From contig NZ_AP023239.1 of assembly GCF_013393385.1 (NCBI RefSeq), positions 2,108,001-2,172,000 of the forward strand: DNA of 64,000 nucleotides, read 5' to 3'. The DNA comes from Paenibacillus sp. URB8-2 (GTDB lineage Bacteria; Bacillota; Bacilli; Paenibacillales; Paenibacillaceae). The position numbers and the translations under genes were made by a program. The notes beneath the pieces were generated by a model. That model was not told the DNA's origin, searched no databases, and was given only the letters and a program-made list of their open reading frames with translations. Positions within the stretch are counted from its first letter, which is position 1, and each line of letters begins with the position of its first letter. Below are positions 36,219-44,357 of this stretch, piece after piece.

Positions 36219-37334
36219 TTAATGCAGCCTGCCGCTGAGGATATAAGACTGCAGGCTGCGGAAGACGCCCGCCCGCCAAAAGGCGCTGAACACGACGAGA
36301 GCGACCGGGCCGAGAATGAGGCCGGCCGCGCCGAGCAGCTTCAGGCCGGCGAACATGCCGATCAGCATGGCGAGAGGGTCGAGGCCGATGCTGCTGGCCA
36401 GCACCTTTGGCTCCAGCACCTGGCGGGTTATGAGAATGACCGCATACAGCACGGACAGGCCGATGCCGAGGGACATATCACCCGTCATGTAGGAATACAG
36501 CGCCCAGGGAATCATCACAATGCCGACGCCGAGATAGGGCAGCAGATCGACAAGGCCGATCATCAAACCTAGAACGAACGCCGACTTGACCCCCAGAACA
36601 AGCAGGCCGAGGATGACGATAGCCCCCGTAATCGAGATCAGGACAAGCTGCGCAAGCAGATAACCGAAGAGCGCCCTCCGCAAATCGCTCCAGATCTCCG
36701 CCGCGGCACTGCGGATTCCGCCCGGCAGCCAATCCGACAGCATACGCCCCCGCTTCTCCCATCCGGTAGCAAGAAAAAAGGCGGCAAGAACGACGACAAT
36801 CAGCACCGTACCGAGCGAAGGCAGAGAAGCGATCATTTTCAGAATCAGGTTGAAGACGCCGGTAACGAGTTGGGTTACGGCCAGCCCGATCGTTTCTGTC
36901 GTTTTGCTGATATGGCTGTCGATTGTGGAATGATAATCCGGATTGCTGTTGTAAAATTGATTGATTTGGTTAATTATATATTGAAGCCTGTCATTGCGGC
37001 TCCAGGACAAGAGCAATTCATGCCACTGGGCTGAGTGAAGGTTGAAGGCTTGGGCAAGAACGGCAAGTTCTTTGACCAGCCGGGTAACGAGAGCGGTAAG
37101 CACAAGGCCGGCGGAGCCGATATAAAGCACAAGCGAGAGAATTACCGCAAGCCATGACGGCAGCCGAAATCCCTTCAGAAGCTCTACGACCGGACGTATG
37201 CTGTAAGCGAGCAGCCAAGCGAGGCACAATGGGTAAAGCAGCGGAACCAGTACATAGAGACAGAACAGAACAAGAAAGACAGCCAGAACGACCCACAGGC
37301 CCCGCAGCACTCTTTTTAACATCAGCCGGTCCAT
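36219..37334 (-). CDS. ytvI: Sporulation integral membrane protein YtvI (AI-2E family)
   Basis: 371 residues with 7-8 hydrophobic helices in the AI-2 exporter-like (UPF0118) arrangement: LYPLCLAWLLAYSIRPVVE, a long central amphipathic stretch (FNLHSAQWHELLLSWSRN), then VGIVMIPWALYSYMTGD and PKVLASSIGLDPLAMLIGM. YtvI is a mother-cell sporulation protein. Substrate unknown. The ATG has AAGGAGAATCGGC upstream. Position between fxsA and citZ matches Bacillus. Confidence 0.87.
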   Translation of the reverse strand: MDRLMLKRVLRGLWVVLAVFLVLFCLYVLVPLLYPLCLAWLLAYSIRPVVELLKGFRLPSWLAVILSLVLYIGSAGLVLTALVTRLVKELAVLAQAFNLHSAQWHELLLSWSRNDRLQYIINQINQFYNSNPDYHSTIDSHISKTTETIGLAVTQLVTGVFNLILKMIASLPSLGTVLIVVVLAAFFLATGWEKRGRMLSDWLPGGIRSAAAEIWSDLRRALFGYLLAQLVLISITGAIVILGLLVLGVKSAFVLGLMIGLVDLLPYLGVGIVMIPWALYSYMTGDMSLGIGLSVLYAVILITRQVLEPKVLASSIGLDPLAMLIGMFAGLKLLGAAGLILGPVALVVFSAFWRAGVFRSLQSYILSGRLH

Positions 37335-37419
37335 GCCGATTCTCCTTTCTACACAAGTTTCCAGCAGAATATACTTTTTTTATTTAGGCATTATGCAAAA
37401 GGGGCGTCTCGGCGGAGAG

Positions 37420-37476
37420 CTCGTCTGATGTTGCAATGCTCGTCTAATCCTGCATTGCTCGTCTAATCCTGCACTA
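37420..37476 (+). repeat. Three tandem 19-bp repeats in the ytvI-citZ gap
   Basis: Units at 37420-37438, 37439-37457 and 37458-37476 share CTCGTCTaATccTGCAxTG. Units 2 and 3 are almost identical, unit 1 has diverged. They sit in the divergent ytvI-citZ region (37335-37795), nearer to ytvI. Confidence 0.8.
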
Positions 37477-37615
37477 ATGTATATTCCTCTAACAGAGAAA
37501 ACATCCCATTTTTCATCCCCCTAAACGGAAAACGTAATGATGAAACGCCCGGCAAAGAAGTATTTTTCTATATCTCCGATAAAATCATTTGATGCGCTGT
37601 AAAGCTTTCACTTAG

Positions 37616-37644
37616 TTCACGTAACCGACAATTTCCGGTATGAT
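37616..37644 (+). promoter_or_regulatory. Sigma-A promoter of citZ
   Basis: TTCACG (37616-37621), a 17-bp spacer and TATGAT (37639-37644) lie 152 bp before the citZ start, leaving a long leader. Confidence 0.55.
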
Positions 37645-37711
37645 AAATAGAGGTTCACCTTTGCGTTCCTAAAATCTTCACCGGATACAGTAATCGGTGG
37701 GATGCATAATT

Positions 37712-37749
37712 ATTCATTTTTTGAATACTTCAAATTGTAAATGTTTTCA
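37712..37749 (+). promoter_or_regulatory. Dyad and cre-like site in the citZ leader
   Basis: TGTAAATGTTTTCA at 37736-37749 differs at one conserved position from the CcpA cre consensus TGWAANCGNTNWCA. Just before it is the dyad ATTCA-N5-TGAAT (37712-37726). A cre downstream of the start point suits a roadblock form of catabolite repression, as I recall for B. subtilis citZ. Which protein uses the dyad is unknown. Confidence 0.5.
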
Positions 37750-37795
37750 CGGAACCCACTTCTAAAAACCCTGTTGGCAAAAGGAGAGATTATAT

Positions 37796-38908
37796 ATGAC
37801 AGTTATCAAAGGACTGGAAGGCATCGTTGCGACCACTTCCTCGATCAGTTCGATTGTGGACGGCGTGCTCACCTATCGCGGCTATGATATCGACGATCTT
37901 GCGGAACATGCCAGCTTCGAAGAGACTGCCTTTTTGCTCTGGTTCGGCAATTTGCCGACCACGGCTGAACTGGAGAAGCTCAAGCGCGATCTGAGCGATT
38001 TCGCCGCGATTCCGGAGCCGCTGATCGCGCAGATGAAGCTGTATCCGAAGGATGCCAATACAATGGCGGCCCTGAGATCCGCCGTATCGGGTCTGGCGCT
38101 GTACGACGAGGCTGCCGACGATATGAGCCGCAGCGCCAACGAGATCAAAGCGGTGAAGCTGCAGGCGCAGATTCCGACGATTGTGGCGGCACTGGCGCGC
38201 ATCCGCCAAGGGCTTGAGCCGATCGCTCCAAAGCCGGGCTTCTCCATCGCCGAGAACTTTTTATACATGCTCCGGGGCGAGCAACCCGATATGGTTTCGG
38301 TCAAGGCGCTGGACACGGGGCTCGTGCTGCATGCCGACCATGAGCTTAACGCTTCGACCTTTGCCGGAAGGGTAACGGTTGCAACCCTGTCCGACATTTA
38401 CTCCGGCGTCACCTCGGCGATTGGCGCGCTTAAAGGCCCGCTGCATGGCGGGGCGAATGAAGCCGTGATGAGAATGCTGGAGGAAATCGGCAGCTTCGAG
38501 AATGTTGAGCCTTATATCCGCGGCAAGCTGGCGCGCAGGGAGAAGATTATGGGCTTCGGGCACCGCGTGTACAAGAACGGCGATCCGCGCGCGAAGCATC
38601 TGATGAAAATGTCGCGCGAGCTTGGCGCGATGAAGGGCGATACGAAGCTGTACGACATGTCCGTGAAGATCGAAGAACTGATCACCGGACAGAAAGGACT
38701 CAAGCCGAATGTCGATTTTTACTCCGCCTCCGTGTATACTCAATTAGGCATAGACCGCGAGCTGTTTACGCCGATCTTCGCCATCAGCCGGGTATCGGGA
38801 TGGACCGCTCACATTCTTGAGCAGTATGAAGACAACCGCATTATCCGTCCGCGCGCGGAATACACGGGTCTTGTGGAGCAAAAATACGTTCCGGTTACCG
38901 AAAGATAA
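37796..38908 (+). CDS. citZ: Citrate synthase
   Basis: 370 residues of the type II bacterial citrate synthase fold: GVLTYRGYDIDDLAEHASFEE, LHADHELNASTFAGRV (catalytic His), LKGPLHGGANEAVM (His), MGFGHRVYKNGDPRAKHL and NVDFYSASVYTQLG (Asp). It condenses oxaloacetate and acetyl-CoA. The ATG follows AAGGAGAGATTATAT. First gene of citZ-icd-mdh, the Bacillus Krebs-cycle cluster; the icd gap carries a long hairpin. Confidence 0.96.
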   Translation: MTVIKGLEGIVATTSSISSIVDGVLTYRGYDIDDLAEHASFEETAFLLWFGNLPTTAELEKLKRDLSDFAAIPEPLIAQMKLYPKDANTMAALRSAVSGLALYDEAADDMSRSANEIKAVKLQAQIPTIVAALARIRQGLEPIAPKPGFSIAENFLYMLRGEQPDMVSVKALDTGLVLHADHELNASTFAGRVTVATLSDIYSGVTSAIGALKGPLHGGANEAVMRMLEEIGSFENVEPYIRGKLARREKIMGFGHRVYKNGDPRAKHLMKMSRELGAMKGDTKLYDMSVKIEELITGQKGLKPNVDFYSASVYTQLGIDRELFTPIFAISRVSGWTAHILEQYEDNRIIRPRAEYTGLVEQKYVPVTER

Positions 38909-38974
38909 GCAGTCTTTTTGGCGCGCCTGTATGCGGGAAGAAGGGCGTCGTCAGCAAAAGATTAACCACTGAAA

Positions 38975-39028
38975 GGCGTACGCTTCTTAAAGCCGGTTCG
39001 CAGCAGCAGACTGGCGGAAGCGTATGCC
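38975..39028 (+). repeat. Long inverted repeat between citZ and icd
   Basis: GGCGTACGCTTC (38975-38986) pairs with GAAGCGTATGCC (39017-39028), with one G-U. Inside, GCCGGT pairs with ACTGGC. No T-tract follows, so it does not look like a terminator. It is more likely an mRNA stability, processing or attenuation structure within the operon. Confidence 0.7.
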
Positions 39029-39061
39029 GCACACCAACTTTTAAGGAGGAATTACACACTA

Positions 39062-40357
39062 ATGCTGAAACTCGAAAAGTATGATCTGCCGACAGAGGGC
39101 GAACAAATTACAATTGACAACGGAAAGCTGCAGGTCCCGGATCATCCGATTATCCCTTTTATCGAAGGTGACGGAACAGGACGCGACATTTGGAAAGCCT
39201 CCAAACGGGTGTTGGACGCGGCGGTAGACAAGGCTTACGGCGGTTCCAAGCGCATTGCCTGGTACGAGGTGTTTGCCGGAGAGAAAGCATTCAATACATA
39301 TGGGGAGTGGCTTCCGAACGATACGCTCGAAGCGATCCGCGAATACATCGTGGCGATCAAAGGACCGCTCACGACTCCGATCGGCGGAGGCATCCGTTCA
39401 CTTAACGTAGCGCTGCGTCAGGAGCTGGATCTGTACGTATGTTTGCGTCCGGTGCGGTATTTTGACGGCGTGCCTTCCCCGGTAAAGCGGCCGGAGCTGG
39501 TCGATATGGTCATTTTCCGGGAGAACACGGAAGATATTTACGCCGGCATTGAATATCAAGAGGGCTCGGAGCAGGTCAAGAAAGTGATTGAGTTCCTGCA
39601 AAAAGAGATGGGAGTAAGCAAAATCCGCTTCCCGGAAACGTCGGGCATCGGCATCAAGCCGGTATCGTCCGAAGGCTCGAAGCGTCTTGTTCGCGCTGCT
39701 GTGGAATACGCAGTAAAGCATGGCCGCAAGAGCGTTACGCTTGTGCATAAAGGCAACATCATGAAATTCACCGAGGGCGCGTTCAAGAACTGGGGATATG
39801 AAGTCGCTGAGCAGGAATTCGGCGATAAAGTGTTCACCTGGAGCCAGTACGACGCCATCAAGGAGGCCGAAGGCGCCGATGCGGCAAACGCGGCCCAGAA
39901 GAAGGCTGAGCAGGAAGGCAAGATCATTATAAAGGACGCCATTGCTGACATCGCGCTGCAGCAGGTGCTGACGCGTCCGACAGACTTTGACGTTATTGCC
40001 ACGCTGAACCTGAACGGCGACTATCTGTCCGACGCCCTGGCTGCGCAAATCGGCGGCATCGGCATCGCTCCGGGAGCGAACATCAACTACGTGACCGGAC
40101 ATGCCATTTTTGAAGCGACGCATGGTACGGCGCCGAAATACGCGGACAAGGATGTTGTGAATCCGGGTTCCGTCGTTCTGTCCGGGGTAATGATGCTCGA
40201 GCATTTGGGCTGGCAAGAAGCCGCCGATCTGATCTATAAGGGCATGAGTACCGCAATCAACAACAAAACCGTTACTTACGATTTCGCTCGTCTGATGGAA
40301 GGAGCAACCGAACTGAAGTGTTCTGAGTTCGCTGATGAAGTGATCAAACACATGTAG
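39062..40357 (+). CDS. icd: NADP-dependent isocitrate dehydrogenase
   Basis: 431 residues. The substrate/phosphorylation-site loop [18 protein letters not shown] (about 110-127) carries the conserved Ser and Arg residues. [32 protein letters not shown], and the metal and cofactor region [40 protein letters not shown] are also present. It oxidises isocitrate to 2-oxoglutarate. RBS AAGGAGGAATTACACACT. mdh follows 14 bp later. Confidence 0.97.
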   Translation: MLKLEKYDLPTEGEQITIDNGKLQVPDHPIIPFIEGDGTGRDIWKASKRVLDAAVDKAYGGSKRIAWYEVFAGEKAFNTYGEWLPNDTLEAIREYIVAIKGPLTTPIGGGIRSLNVALRQELDLYVCLRPVRYFDGVPSPVKRPELVDMVIFRENTEDIYAGIEYQEGSEQVKKVIEFLQKEMGVSKIRFPETSGIGIKPVSSEGSKRLVRAAVEYAVKHGRKSVTLVHKGNIMKFTEGAFKNWGYEVAEQEFGDKVFTWSQYDAIKEAEGADAANAAQKKAEQEGKIIIKDAIADIALQQVLTRPTDFDVIATLNLNGDYLSDALAAQIGGIGIAPGANINYVTGHAIFEATHGTAPKYADKDVVNPGSVVLSGVMMLEHLGWQEAADLIYKGMSTAINNKTVTYDFARLMEGATELKCSEFADEVIKHM

Positions 40358-40371
40358 GGAGGACAATCACA

Positions 40372-41313
40372 TTGGCCATCAAACGTTACAAGATTACAGT
40401 CGTGGGCGCCGGCATGACCGGCGCCAACACGGCGCTAATGCTTGCTCAGAATGAATTGGGTAATGTGGTTCTGCTTGATATTCCCCAGCTTGAAAATCCG
40501 ACCAAAGGCAAGGCGCTTGATATGCTGGAAGCGGGTCCGGTCATCAGATTTGACAGTCAGATTCTCGGCACAGCGAATTATGATGACGCCGCAGATTCGG
40601 ATATCGTCATTATTACGGCCGGTGTGGCCCGCAAGCCGGGCATGAGCCGTGACGATCTAGTCAATACCAATGCCGGCATCATCAAATCGGTATGCGAAAA
40701 TATCAAACGCGTTGCTCCGGAGTCCATCGTCATCATCCTCAGCAATCCGGTTGACGCCATGACTTATGTGGCCTACCATGCGCTTGGCTTTCCGAAGAAC
40801 CGCGTAATCGGCCAATCCGGCGTGCTGGATACGGCAAGGTACTGCACCTTCATCGCCCAGGAACTCAATGTCTCGTTTGAAGATGTGCGCGGCGTCGTAC
40901 TCGGAGGACACGGCGACGACATGGTTCCGCTCGTACGTTATTCCAGCGTCGGCGGGATTCCGATTGAAACGTTGATTCCGGCGGACCGAATCAAAGCGAT
41001 TGTGGAGCGTACCCGCCACGGCGGCGGAGAGATTGTTGAACTCCTTGGAAACGGCAGCGCTTATTATGCGCCGGCGGCTTCTCTGGTTCAGATGACCGAA
41101 GCTATTCTGAAGGACAAGAAACGGATTCTGCCCGTCATTGCCTATTTGGAAGGCGAATACGGCTACAGCAATGTGTTCATGGGTGTTCCGACGCTGCTCG
41201 GCGCCGGGGGAATTGAGAAAGTGTTTGAACTGGACCTGACAAGCGAGGAAAAAGCGGCTCTGGATAAATCGGCGGAGTCTGTAAGAAATGTAACGGCGGT
41301 AGTGAATGTGTGA
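40372..41313 (+). CDS. mdh: Malate dehydrogenase
   Basis: 313 residues, LDH-like malate dehydrogenase. NAD-binding [33 protein letters not shown] (active loop with the Arg that selects malate), [30 protein letters not shown] and the catalytic [20 protein letters not shown]. It interconverts malate and oxaloacetate, closing the cluster with citZ and icd. Start TTG at 40372 with GGGAGGA upstream. Confidence 0.96.
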   Translation: MAIKRYKITVVGAGMTGANTALMLAQNELGNVVLLDIPQLENPTKGKALDMLEAGPVIRFDSQILGTANYDDAADSDIVIITAGVARKPGMSRDDLVNTNAGIIKSVCENIKRVAPESIVIILSNPVDAMTYVAYHALGFPKNRVIGQSGVLDTARYCTFIAQELNVSFEDVRGVVLGGHGDDMVPLVRYSSVGGIPIETLIPADRIKAIVERTRHGGGEIVELLGNGSAYYAPAASLVQMTEAILKDKKRILPVIAYLEGEYGYSNVFMGVPTLLGAGGIEKVFELDLTSEEKAALDKSAESVRNVTAVVNV

Positions 41314-41337
41314 TTAATTGACAAAAGTATGAACGGT

Positions 41338-41376
41338 ATCCCCATTTTATTTTCGATAAAATGGGGATTTTCTTTT
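41338..41376 (+). terminator. Intrinsic terminator of citZ-icd-mdh
   Basis: The perfect 13-bp stem atccccattttat / ataaaatggggat is followed by TTTCTTTT. Confidence 0.92.
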
Positions 41377-41402
41377 GAGAAGCGGCGGCAATTGGTTATA
41401 AT
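41375..41402 (+). promoter_or_regulatory. Promoter of the four-TM protein gene
   Basis: TTGAGA (41375-41380), a 16-bp spacer and TATAAT (41397-41402) lie 47 bp before the start codon. Confidence 0.6.
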
Positions 41403-41449
41403 ATTTACGAATGTAACTTATATCATAGATTTATCGGGAGGAATGCGCT

Positions 41450-41878
41450 ATGGATTGGCATGTTTTGATGTTTTTACATATGATCGGCATGCTGGCATTG
41501 GGGTTCTATCTGGTGCTGCCTTTCATTCTCGGTCGGATGGAGAAGCTTTCTCCCGCAGCCAAGGAGGGAACGCTGAGCGCAATCAGCGGATTTAACCGTT
41601 TCGCCCAGTATGGACTTGTGATCCAACTGCTCACCGGCGGTTACATGATGACTAAAGACGAATATTCGGTGCCGTGGATGATTATCGTTGCGCTGCTGCT
41701 GCTCGCGATGTTTGCCTTGGGCGGCATTATGAGCAAGCCGCTGCGTTTGGCGGCAGCAGGCATGAAGCAGAGCCGCGACGTCTCCAGTGAAATCGGCAAA
41801 ATCCGCACACTGAGCGCGCTGCTGGCAGTATGCTTGCTGGCTACACTATTCTTTATGGTATTTAATGAGATTATTTAA
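41450..41878 (+). CDS. Four-TM membrane protein of unknown function
   Basis: 142 residues with four hydrophobic helices: MLALGFYLVLPFILG, YGLVIQLLTGGYMM, MIIVALLLLAMFALGGIM and LLAVCLLATLFFMVF. Histidines at positions 4 and 10 in the first segment (WHVLMFLHMIG) could bind a metal or haem, as in CopD-like or DUF2269-like proteins, but I do not recognise the family with confidence. RBS GGGAGGAATGCGCT. It is monocistronic with its own promoter and terminator. Confidence 0.65.
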   Translation: MDWHVLMFLHMIGMLALGFYLVLPFILGRMEKLSPAAKEGTLSAISGFNRFAQYGLVIQLLTGGYMMTKDEYSVPWMIIVALLLLAMFALGGIMSKPLRLAAAGMKQSRDVSSEIGKIRTLSALLAVCLLATLFFMVFNEII

Positions 41879-41905
41879 GCCGTACACACGGCTGTCCCAT
41901 CTTCA

Positions 41906-41933
41906 ACCGCCTCCGCCGGAGGCGGGTTTTTTG
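41906..41933 (+). terminator. Intrinsic terminator of the four-TM gene
   Basis: The stem ccgcctc-cgcc-ggaggcgg is followed by GTTTTTTG; a 101-bp repeat begins right after it. Confidence 0.9.
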
Positions 41934-41934
41934 T

Positions 41935-42035
41935 AAATATAAGCATGTATAAGCCGGGGGCTTAACATTTTGACATATATTTCTACGAGAAACGTACTTG
42001 CGTCTTATAAAGACGCCGTCAGGCGTTTCTTCTTG
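41935..42035 (+). repeat. 101-bp structured intergenic repeat, copy C
   Basis: Outer stem AAATATAAG/CATATATTT (one A-A mismatch) surrounds TAAGCC-GGG-GGCTTA. The 53-nt block (41983-42035) carries the consensus: GAAACG/CGTTTC around CGTCTT-ATA-AAGACG. The remaining gap to 42232 has no gene that I can see. Confidence 0.9.
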
Positions 42036-42232
42036 CTTGCGGCATTCAGCATCGGGGTTCTCCGCAGAACATCTGAGCAAAAAGCTGACCGCTCTTTGCT
42101 ATCCTTGCTCCTGTTTGAGCTTCCGGCAATTGGTTAATTTAAATATCGTAAGAGGGAACGAATAATTGCACATCCCTAAGACATCCTAAGGAAAGTCTGA
42201 GCTTTTACAAACTTTCGAGAGGAGAATGAAAG

Positions 42233-43105
42233 ATGAGCGATAGCAGTCAACAAACCCAGAAGACATTGCCACCGCAGCATCAGGATCGTCAACCCGGATT
42301 GGAATCGGAAATGACACCGCGGCCTAAATATGAACCGGCGACATACAAAGCGGCAGGCAAGCTGCTTGGCAAAGCGGCCTTGATTACAGGCGGAGACAGC
42401 GGTATCGGCCGCGCGGTTGCGGTGGCTTTTGCCAAGGAAGGGGCCGATGTGGTCATTTCCTATCTGAACGAGCACACCGACGCGGAGGAAACGAAGCGCC
42501 AGGTCGAGCAGGAAGGACGCAAATGCGTTCTCGTCTCCGGCGATATTGGTGTTGAAGTCTTCTGCCAGGACCTCATCAACAAATCGGTGGAGGGTCTGGG
42601 CAAGCTGGACATCCTGATCAACAATGCGGCGGAGCAGCATCCGCAGGAGAAGATCGAGAATATCACTTCCGAGCAGCTTGAGCGGACGTTCCGCACGAAT
42701 ATTTTCTCTATGTTTTATTTGACGAAAGCGGCAATGCCTCATTTGAAAAAAGGCTCTACCATCGTCAATACGACTTCGATTACGGCGTACAGAGGAAACC
42801 CTCAGCTGCTGGACTATTCGTCCACCAAAGGGGCTATTCTCGCCTTCACCCGTTCGCTGGCCATGAATCTGGCCGAACAAGGCATTCGCGTCAACGCGGT
42901 CGCGCCGGGTCCGATCTGGACGCCACTCATTCCGTCCACCTTTGACGAGAAAAAGGTCAGTGAGTTCGGAGCCACCCAGCCGATGAAGCGACCGGGCCAA
43001 CCGGAAGAGCTGGCTCCGGCTTATGTCTATCTGGCTTCCGACGATTCGACGTATGTGACCGGCCAGGTTATGCATGTCAATGGCGGCGAAATCGTGAACG
43101 GTTAA
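42233..43105 (+). CDS. SDR family oxidoreductase
   Basis: 290 residues. An N-terminal ~45-residue extension rich in Gln, Pro and Lys precedes the Rossmann fold, as in YhdF/YhxC-type general stress dehydrogenases. Motifs: TGGDSGIGRAVA (cofactor), INNAAEQHP, NTTSITAYRG (catalytic Ser), DYSSTKGA (YxxxK type with Tyr and Lys) and RVNAVAPGPIWTPLIP. It oxidises or reduces a small alcohol/carbonyl with NAD(P); substrate unknown. RBS GAGAGGAGAATGAAAG. Confidence 0.9.
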   Translation: MSDSSQQTQKTLPPQHQDRQPGLESEMTPRPKYEPATYKAAGKLLGKAALITGGDSGIGRAVAVAFAKEGADVVISYLNEHTDAEETKRQVEQEGRKCVLVSGDIGVEVFCQDLINKSVEGLGKLDILINNAAEQHPQEKIENITSEQLERTFRTNIFSMFYLTKAAMPHLKKGSTIVNTTSITAYRGNPQLLDYSSTKGAILAFTRSLAMNLAEQGIRVNAVAPGPIWTPLIPSTFDEKKVSEFGATQPMKRPGQPEELAPAYVYLASDDSTYVTGQVMHVNGGEIVNG

Positions 43106-43145
43106 CCGTTTACGCCTTGAAATCAACCGCGTCAGCGGTATAGTA

Positions 43146-43186
43146 CAAAGCCTCCGGTTCGCTAGTGCGACCGGGGGCTTTTTTTC
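43146..43186 (+). terminator. Intrinsic terminator of the SDR gene
   Basis: The stem aaagcctccggttcgc / gcgaccgggggcttt has a tagt loop and is followed by seven T residues. Confidence 0.92.
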
Positions 43187-43255
43187 ACGCAAGGGGTATG
43201 ATGAGAAGGAAGAATATGCTATGCTGTAGAAGATTCATAACCGCATAGAGATTGA

Positions 43256-43342
43256 CACTAGGGGTGCCGCAAGGCTGAGACGAACGTGATTGTTCGGACC
43301 CTTTGAACCTGATCTGGTTTGTACCAGCGTAGGGAAGTGGAG
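43256..43342 (+). promoter_or_regulatory. TPP riboswitch (THI element)
   Basis: The core bases are all present: aggggtgc, ggctgaga, ccctttgaacctgatctgg (43309-43318 region) and gcgtagggaagtgg. It senses thiamine pyrophosphate and controls the downstream thi operon, in this case most likely by transcription termination at 43397-43428. Confidence 0.95.
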
Positions 43343-43396
43343 AGTGAATATCTGCATCCGGACCTCATCAAGGTTCGATCCTATCTGCAGTTTCCG

Positions 43397-43428
43397 GCCG
43401 CCTTCCTTCGAGAGGGCGGCTTTTTTGG
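43397..43428 (+). terminator. Riboswitch-controlled terminator before tenI
   Basis: The hairpin gccgcc-ttccttcgaga-gggcggc is followed by six T residues and lies 55 bp after the TPP aptamer, 29 bp before tenI. Confidence 0.88.
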
Positions 43429-43456
43429 TGTGATCAAAGAAACACAGGAGGAGAGC

Positions 43457-44140
43457 ATGGCAATTCACCCAACAAAAGATTCCGTTTCACGGTGGTCCAC
43501 AGCTGTGGACGTCAGGGAAACCGATCCCGAGATACATCTCATTTCCGGCGGCGGGACGCTGTTAGACAACTTTGTGACCATCGCCGAGGCTGTCCATTCA
43601 TTGGTGAATTATATCCATTTGCGCGAGAAATCGTGTACCGCGAATGAGCTGTTCGAAACAGTGAAGGAGATGTCCCGCCGTGGTGTACCGCTTGGCAAAA
43701 TAGTCGTGAACGACCGTCTGGATGTCGCGCTGGCTTCCGGCGCCGGCGGCGTCCAGCTTGCGGGGCACAGCCTTCCTCCCGCCATCGCCCGGCCAATCGC
43801 CCCGGAGCTGCGCATTGGCCGCTCCGTCCATTCCGCGGCGGAAGCGGCCGCAGCCGCGGATGAAGGGGCGGACTACTGCCTCTATGGGCATGTGTACGCC
43901 TCGGCCAGCAAACCGGGTCTGCCCGGCCGGGGCCTAAGCGGACTCGCTGATACCGTCCGGGCTTGCCCGGTTCCGGTCATCGCGATCGGCGGCATTGAGC
44001 CGGGAAACGCGGGGCAGGTCATCCGCAGCGGCGCTGCAGGTATTGCCGTGTTGTCGGGCATCTGCGGCGCAGCCGATCCGGTGGCTGCGGCAATGGCTTA
44101 CCGCTCCGCGGTCCGAGCGGCCCGGCTTGAAAGGAGGTGA
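43457..44140 (+). CDS. tenI: Thiazole tautomerase TenI
   Basis: 227 residues from ATG 43457 (RBS GGAGGAGAGC). The TIM-barrel fits TenI better than ThiE: YIHLREKS, KIVVNDRLDVALASGAGGVQLAGHSL, LRIGRSVHSAAEA, ADYCLYGHVYASASKPGLPGRGL and PVIAIGGI. TenI converts the thiazole phosphate carboxylate to its aromatic tautomer, the last step of the thiazole branch of thiamine synthesis. A ThiE function cannot be fully excluded. First gene of the riboswitch operon; thiS follows 5 bp later. Confidence 0.86.
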   Translation: MAIHPTKDSVSRWSTAVDVRETDPEIHLISGGGTLLDNFVTIAEAVHSLVNYIHLREKSCTANELFETVKEMSRRGVPLGKIVVNDRLDVALASGAGGVQLAGHSLPPAIARPIAPELRIGRSVHSAAEAAAAADEGADYCLYGHVYASASKPGLPGRGLSGLADTVRACPVPVIAIGGIEPGNAGQVIRSGAAGIAVLSGICGAADPVAAAMAYRSAVRAARLERR

Positions 44141-44145
44141 AGGCA

Positions 44146-44349
44146 ATGAATCTGTATATCAACGGAAACGAGACCAGGCTTGATGAAGCTTGCGGTACGC
44201 TTGCGGATCTGCTGAGCCGCCCCGAATGGAAGGAACGGCGGATGATCGTTGAACTGAACGGCGTGATCGTGGGCAAGGAAGATTACGGGCATGTCACGCT
44301 TGCCGAAGGGGACCGTGTCGAGCTTGTGCATTTTGTGGGAGGAGGCTGA
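44146..44349 (+). CDS. thiS: Sulfur carrier protein ThiS
   Basis: 67 residues, a ubiquitin-like fold ending VELVHFVGGG; the C-terminal Gly-Gly is adenylated by ThiF and then carries the sulfur as a thiocarboxylate for ThiG. I set the start at ATG 44146 with AAAGGAGGTG just upstream; a GTG three codons earlier overlaps that RBS. Between tenI and thiF. Confidence 0.93.
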   Translation: MNLYINGNETRLDEACGTLADLLSRPEWKERRMIVELNGVIVGKEDYGHVTLAEGDRVELVHFVGGG

Positions 44350-44357
44350 GGCGAAAG

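Noticed and set aside
37420..37476. CRISPR-like array
   Set aside because: The three 19-bp units touch each other without spacers and have no cas genes near, so it is an ordinary tandem repeat.
43319..43456. Upstream extension of tenI into the riboswitch
   Set aside because: It would translate the aptamer and the terminator. The ATG at 43457 has a good RBS and matches the TenI N-terminus.
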